Source: Candidatus Magnetomicrobium cryptolimnococcus (GTDB lineage Bacteria > Nitrospirota > Thermodesulfovibrionia > Thermodesulfovibrionales > Magnetobacteriaceae). From it: DNA of 64,000 nt. Position numbers and translations under genes: made by a program. The stretch spans positions 62,001 to 126,000 of the forward strand of contig JAGYWI010000008.1 of NCBI GenBank assembly GCA_018606805.1. The letters are read 5' to 3'. The notes beneath the pieces were generated by a model. The model saw only the letters and a list, made by a program, of their open reading frames with translations, ran no database searches and was not told where the DNA came from. Below are positions 63,049 through 64,000 of the stretch, in pieces. Each line of letters opens with the position of its first letter. Within the stretch, counting starts at the first letter, position 1.

Positions 63049-64000
63049 ATGTCTAAAGATTACAAAGATACTTTAATGTTGCCTCATACTGAGTTTCCGA
63101 TGAAGGCTAATCTTGTTAAGAAAGAGCCGGAGATTTTGGAATTTTGGAATGAGCATGCTATTTATGAAAAAATGGAGGGCAATAACCGTTTAAAAGGGCG
63201 GTATATACTTCATGATGGGCCGCCGTATGCAAATGGGCACATTCATCTGGGTACGGCTCTTAATAAGATATTGAAAGACATCATAATAAAGTATAGATTT
63301 ATGAAGGGTGAGTATGCGCCTTATATACCTGGGTGGGATTGTCATGGTCTTCCGATAGAGTTGCAGGTGGATAAGAATTTAGGTAGTAAAAAGCAGGACG
63401 TTGGTATTGTTGAAAAACGTAAGCTTTGTCGGGAGTATGCCTTCAAGTTTTTGGATATTCAGCGTGAGGAGTTCAAGAGGCTTGGGGTTTTTGCAGATTG
63501 GGATAATCCGTATGTTACTATGGAATATAAGTATGAATCCTATATATTAGATGAGTTTTATAAATTCCTAAAAAGTGGCCGTGTCTATAAGGGCAAGAAG
63601 CCGGTGCACTGGTGTCCATCGTGCGTAACGGCACTGGCAGAGGCGGAGGTGGAGTATCAGGATAAGGAGTCCCCGTCGGTATATGTTAAGTTTAAGGTTG
63701 GTGGGGAAGATAGTGTCAGGTTAGGGATGAGTGGCGCTCTATATATTGTAATATGGACTACAACACCATGGACGCTGCCGGCGAATCTGGCGCTTGCGGT
63801 TTCTGCTGAGGTTGACTATGCTTTTATTGAAGTAGCCGGAGAAGTATTAATAGTAGCGGAGCTATTACTTAATAAACTTGCTGAAACGATTAAGTTAGAA
63901 GGCAGAGTAGTCAAGAAGCTAAGCGGGGCAGAGCTTGTTGGGATAATGGCTTTGCATCCTTTTATGGATAGACAATCGAAGGTGGTTGAAGCGGAGTTTG
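63049..64000 (+). CDS. ileS: Isoleucyl-tRNA synthetase (3' end outside window)
   Basis: 317 codons are visible and the frame is open to the window end. It begins MSKDYKDTLMLPHTEFPMKA. Class I motifs are the HIGH-type site PPYANGHIHLGTALNKILKD and PYIPGWDCHGLPIE; then the start of the editing domain TTTPWTLPANLAL. This is the IleS N-terminus rather than ValS or LeuS (GWDCHGLPIE, KYRFMKGEYAP). It charges tRNA-Ile. The start is fixed by conservation and by the promoter arrangement. Confidence 0.95.
   Translation, partial: MSKDYKDTLMLPHTEFPMKANLVKKEPEILEFWNEHAIYEKMEGNNRLKGRYILHDGPPYANGHIHLGTALNKILKDIIIKYRFMKGEYAPYIPGWDCHGLPIELQVDKNLGSKKQDVGIVEKRKLCREYAFKFLDIQREEFKRLGVFADWDNPYVTMEYKYESYILDEFYKFLKSGRVYKGKKPVHWCPSCVTALAEAEVEYQDKESPSVYVKFKVGGEDSVRLGMSGALYIVIWTTTPWTLPANLALAVSAEVDYAFIEVAGEVLIVAELLLNKLAETIKLEGRVVKKLSGAELVGIMALHPFMDRQSKVVEAEF

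Overview
The window is about 64 kb of AT-rich bacterial chromosome from a diderm (Gram-negative type) organism. It carries a Tol-Pal cluster, SurA, a BamD-like lipoprotein, an LPS heptose enzyme (RfaE2/HldE C-terminal type), TatA and chemotaxis protein CheV. Gene content and the order surA-ihfA-merR-tRNA-Pro suggest a deep-branching lineage such as Nitrospirota or a deltaproteobacterial relative. That placement is an inference from memory, not a computed result. Both window ends cut genes: a TolA-like gene on the left and ileS on the right.

Layout. 1-4.5 kb: tolA-tolB-pal-cpoB, closed by a hairpin terminator. 4.6-7.3 kb: moaA followed by a DUF262 gene and an overlapping HEPN-type gene, which look like a defence or toxin pair. 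7.3-10.1 kb (minus): dapB-mobA-tatA-alr. 10.2-17.8 kb: a methyltransferase-like membrane protein, a sigma54-type AAA+ regulator, glgC-yjbQ-cupin, a periplasmic unknown, surA-ihfA-merR and tRNA-Pro. 17.9-24.7 kb (minus): initiator tRNA-Met, rfaE2-mfd, dinG-dgt. 25.3-38.96 kb: alaC-hom-tusA-moeB, three small accessory genes, MTA phosphorylase, a secreted cyclophilin, galU-hsp20-lon and thiL-DUF2062-rimO. 39.1-50.6 kb (minus): an accessory block of phage tail-like structural genes mixed with cargo genes. 51.1-64 kb: bamD-cysG-moaC (minus), cheV plus a membrane protein, a response regulator/histidine kinase pair, pgi, tgt, a monooxygenase/alcohol dehydrogenase pair and ileS.

The accessory block between rimO and moaC has tail-type genes but no visible head, terminase, portal or integrase gene. 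Set among the tail genes are an ImmA/IrrE-type protease with a two-helix membrane partner, a Panacea (DUF4065) antitoxin-like gene with a broken partner gene, a stand-alone domain strikingly like vertebrate serum amyloid A, and a 59-residue cysteine-rich lipoprotein.

Expression signals stand out. Three genes (the sigma54-type regulator, alaC and ileS) have sigma70-type promoters whose -10 box ends exactly 7 nt before the ATG, with no Shine-Dalgarno sequence, so leaderless mRNAs are predicted. The siroheme gene in the bamD-cysG-moaC operon can be read full length only from a non-canonical start, most likely ATT. A dispersed intergenic hairpin repeat family, with a GTGCG-N4-CGCAC core, occurs at least seven times.
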